A DNA stretch of 64,000 nt. Source: Marinomonas sp. MED121 (lineage in GTDB: Bacteria; Pseudomonadota; Gammaproteobacteria; Pseudomonadales; Marinomonadaceae). This document shows positions 63,042 through 64,000 of this stretch, piece after piece. Below the pieces are notes generated by a model. The model worked only from the letters and a program-made list of their open reading frames with translations. It searched no databases and had not been told where the DNA came from. Each line of letters begins with the position of its first letter. Position 1 is the stretch's first letter. The position numbers were made by a program, and so were the translations under genes. The stretch is taken from contig NZ_CH672431.1 in NCBI RefSeq assembly GCF_000153025.1, positions 638,868 to 702,867 on the forward strand, read 5' to 3'.

Positions 63042-64000
63042 ATGTCCAGTCCAAAACTGATTGCCTTTGGTGAAGCCCTGATTGACTTTCTTGCTAGCCC
63101 ATCCAATGCTGAGAATGTGAATGAAAGCTTTGTTAAGTATCCAGGTGGTGCGCCAGCTAATGTGGCCGTCGCCGCTGCAAAACTAGGCATTAATAGTCAC
63201 TTTGTTGGACAAGTAGGGGAGGACAGTTTTGGACGCTTCTTAGCGGATTGCCTAGCAGACTATGGTGTTAACATCGAGAATATGCGCTTTAGTCAGGCCG
63301 CAAAAACCGCACTTGCTTTTGTCAGTCTTGATAGTGATGGTGAGCGAACCTTTGAGTTTTATCGCCAAGCATCGGCGGATATCTTGTATCGTGCCGAGTA
63401 TTTTGATTCCGCTTGGTTTAACCAAGGGCTGGGTATTTTTCATACCTGTTCTAACACTTTAACAGATGAGAATATTACTGAGGCAAGCCTTGCGGGTATG
63501 GCGTTAGCTGAACAAGCGGGCTGGCTAATTTCTTGTGATGTAAATTTAAGATCCAATCTTTGGCCAAATGGGTCACCCGATAAAGAACGTGTGATTGATT
63601 GGGTGATGCAGGCGCATATCATTAAAGCCAGCATGGAAGAACTGGTTGAGCTGACACAAGACCCTATGGCCTTGATACAAGAAACCTTAGCGAATAAAGC
63701 ACAAGTCTTTGTTTTAACCGATGGTGCGAACAGTGTGCGCTACTTCACTAAGACATTAAAGGGAGAAGTTCAAACCCCTAAAGTGGATGTGAAAGATACC
63801 ACAGCGGCGGGCGATGCCTTTGTGGGTGGCTTGTTAGCTCAATTAATTCGTTTAGCACCAAGTGTGCAAGCCTGTGCAGCATTAGAGCAAGCAAGCTGGC
63901 AATCCATTTTACATTATGCCGTTGCTTCTGGTGCCTGTGCCGTCACTGAGTATGGTGCTTATCCTGCTCTGCCTAGCCAAGAAGATGTTGCTGGCATGCT
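63042..64000 (+). CDS. PfkB-family sugar kinase (fructokinase-like), partial at window end
   Basis: My translation from ATG 63042 (GAGAGA upstream) gives MSSPKLIAFGEALIDFLASP, and the frame is open for 319 codons to the edge. Ribokinase-fold motifs: VKYPGGAPANVAVAAAKLG, VGQVGEDSFGRFLAD, FYRQASADILY, SCDVNLRSNLWPNG, and the catalytic signature DTTAAGDAFVGGLLAQL with the anion hole and base Asp. Fructokinase (ScrK type) is the closest fit; 2-keto-3-deoxygluconate kinase is possible. Little of the protein is missing, as relatives are about 310-330 residues. Confidence 0.93.
   Translation, partial: MSSPKLIAFGEALIDFLASPSNAENVNESFVKYPGGAPANVAVAAAKLGINSHFVGQVGEDSFGRFLADCLADYGVNIENMRFSQAAKTALAFVSLDSDGERTFEFYRQASADILYRAEYFDSAWFNQGLGIFHTCSNTLTDENITEASLAGMALAEQAGWLISCDVNLRSNLWPNGSPDKERVIDWVMQAHIIKASMEELVELTQDPMALIQETLANKAQVFVLTDGANSVRYFTKTLKGEVQTPKVDVKDTTAAGDAFVGGLLAQLIRLAPSVQACAALEQASWQSILHYAVASGACAVTEYGAYPALPSQEDVAGM

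Noticed and set aside
1..64000. tRNA, rRNA or insertion sequences
   Set aside because: No cloverleaf with the conserved GGTTCGANNCC arm, no rRNA-like stretch and no transposase or integrase motif noticed on either strand.

Overview
The window reads as chromosome of a marine gammaproteobacterium, most likely Oceanospirillales and Marinomonas-like. This is an inference from gene content (spoT-rpoZ-gmk, yicC/rph, two TRAP transporters, many LysR regulators, HBM-type chemoreceptor), not from a marker search. Coding density is high. I see no rRNA, tRNA, CRISPR array, integrase, transposase or replication origin.

Layout. (1) 1-1989, minus strand: housekeeping operon gmk-rpoZ-spoT (spoT runs off the left edge). 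(2) About 2.1-21.9 kb: accessory block lying between gmk and yicC, two genes that are neighbours in Pseudomonas. It starts with a ~120 bp direct repeat, then an AT-rich three-gene operon (double-GHKL kinase-like ATPase, receiver-domain protein, soluble ComEC-type metallo-beta-lactamase). A C5 DNA methyltransferase and a very AT-rich membrane protein converge on it. Next come a class II Fic protein embedded in a tandem operator array, an HxlR/NmrA-like pair, a membrane diguanylate cyclase, an orphan ATP-grasp-like protein behind a structured leader, a membrane AraC regulator with a secreted ricin-type lectin, a LysR remnant, an EamA/LysR pair and a LysR/SnoaL pair. (3) 21.9-25.3 kb: yicC, rph and a thiolase. 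(4) 25.6-28.8 kb: two tandem paralogous periplasmic proteins and a lipoprotein 5'-nucleotidase. (5) 29.1-33.5 kb: glucose-type ABC transporter gtsABC plus its ATPase.

(6) 33.9-49.4 kb is an amino-acid/5-oxoproline catabolic region. It holds a DUF1989 protein, a LysR regulator, TRAP transporter 1 with an Asp/Glu-racemase-family enzyme, a VOC protein, TRAP transporter 2 with a winged-helix regulator, then one tight operon: D-glutamate cyclase N-type protein (DUF1445), pxpA, pxpB, pxpC (ATP-dependent 5-oxoprolinase), D-glutamate cyclase C-type protein (DUF4392) and a D-amino-acid transaminase. Together these would turn D-amino acids, D-glutamate and 5-oxoproline into L-glutamate. (7) 49.5-52.5 kb: HBM chemoreceptor and a DUF4177-YidD-TM2 operon. 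(8) 52.6-59.8 kb: acidic amino-acid module with a periplasmic binding protein, a dicarboxylate/amino-acid symporter, aspartate ammonia-lyase with a recognisable sigma-54 promoter, and the matching sigma-54 activator/sensor kinase pair whose kinase carries its own amino-acid-binding-type sensor domain. (9) 59.9-64 kb: a membrane-anchored unknown, an OmpR-type two-component system and a PfkB sugar kinase cut by the right edge.

Best candidates for something undescribed are the GHKL-ATPase/receiver/MBL trio at 2.7-6.5 kb, the Fic operator array, the split D-glutamate cyclase/5-oxoprolinase/D-transaminase operon, and the ATP-grasp gene with its three-hairpin leader.
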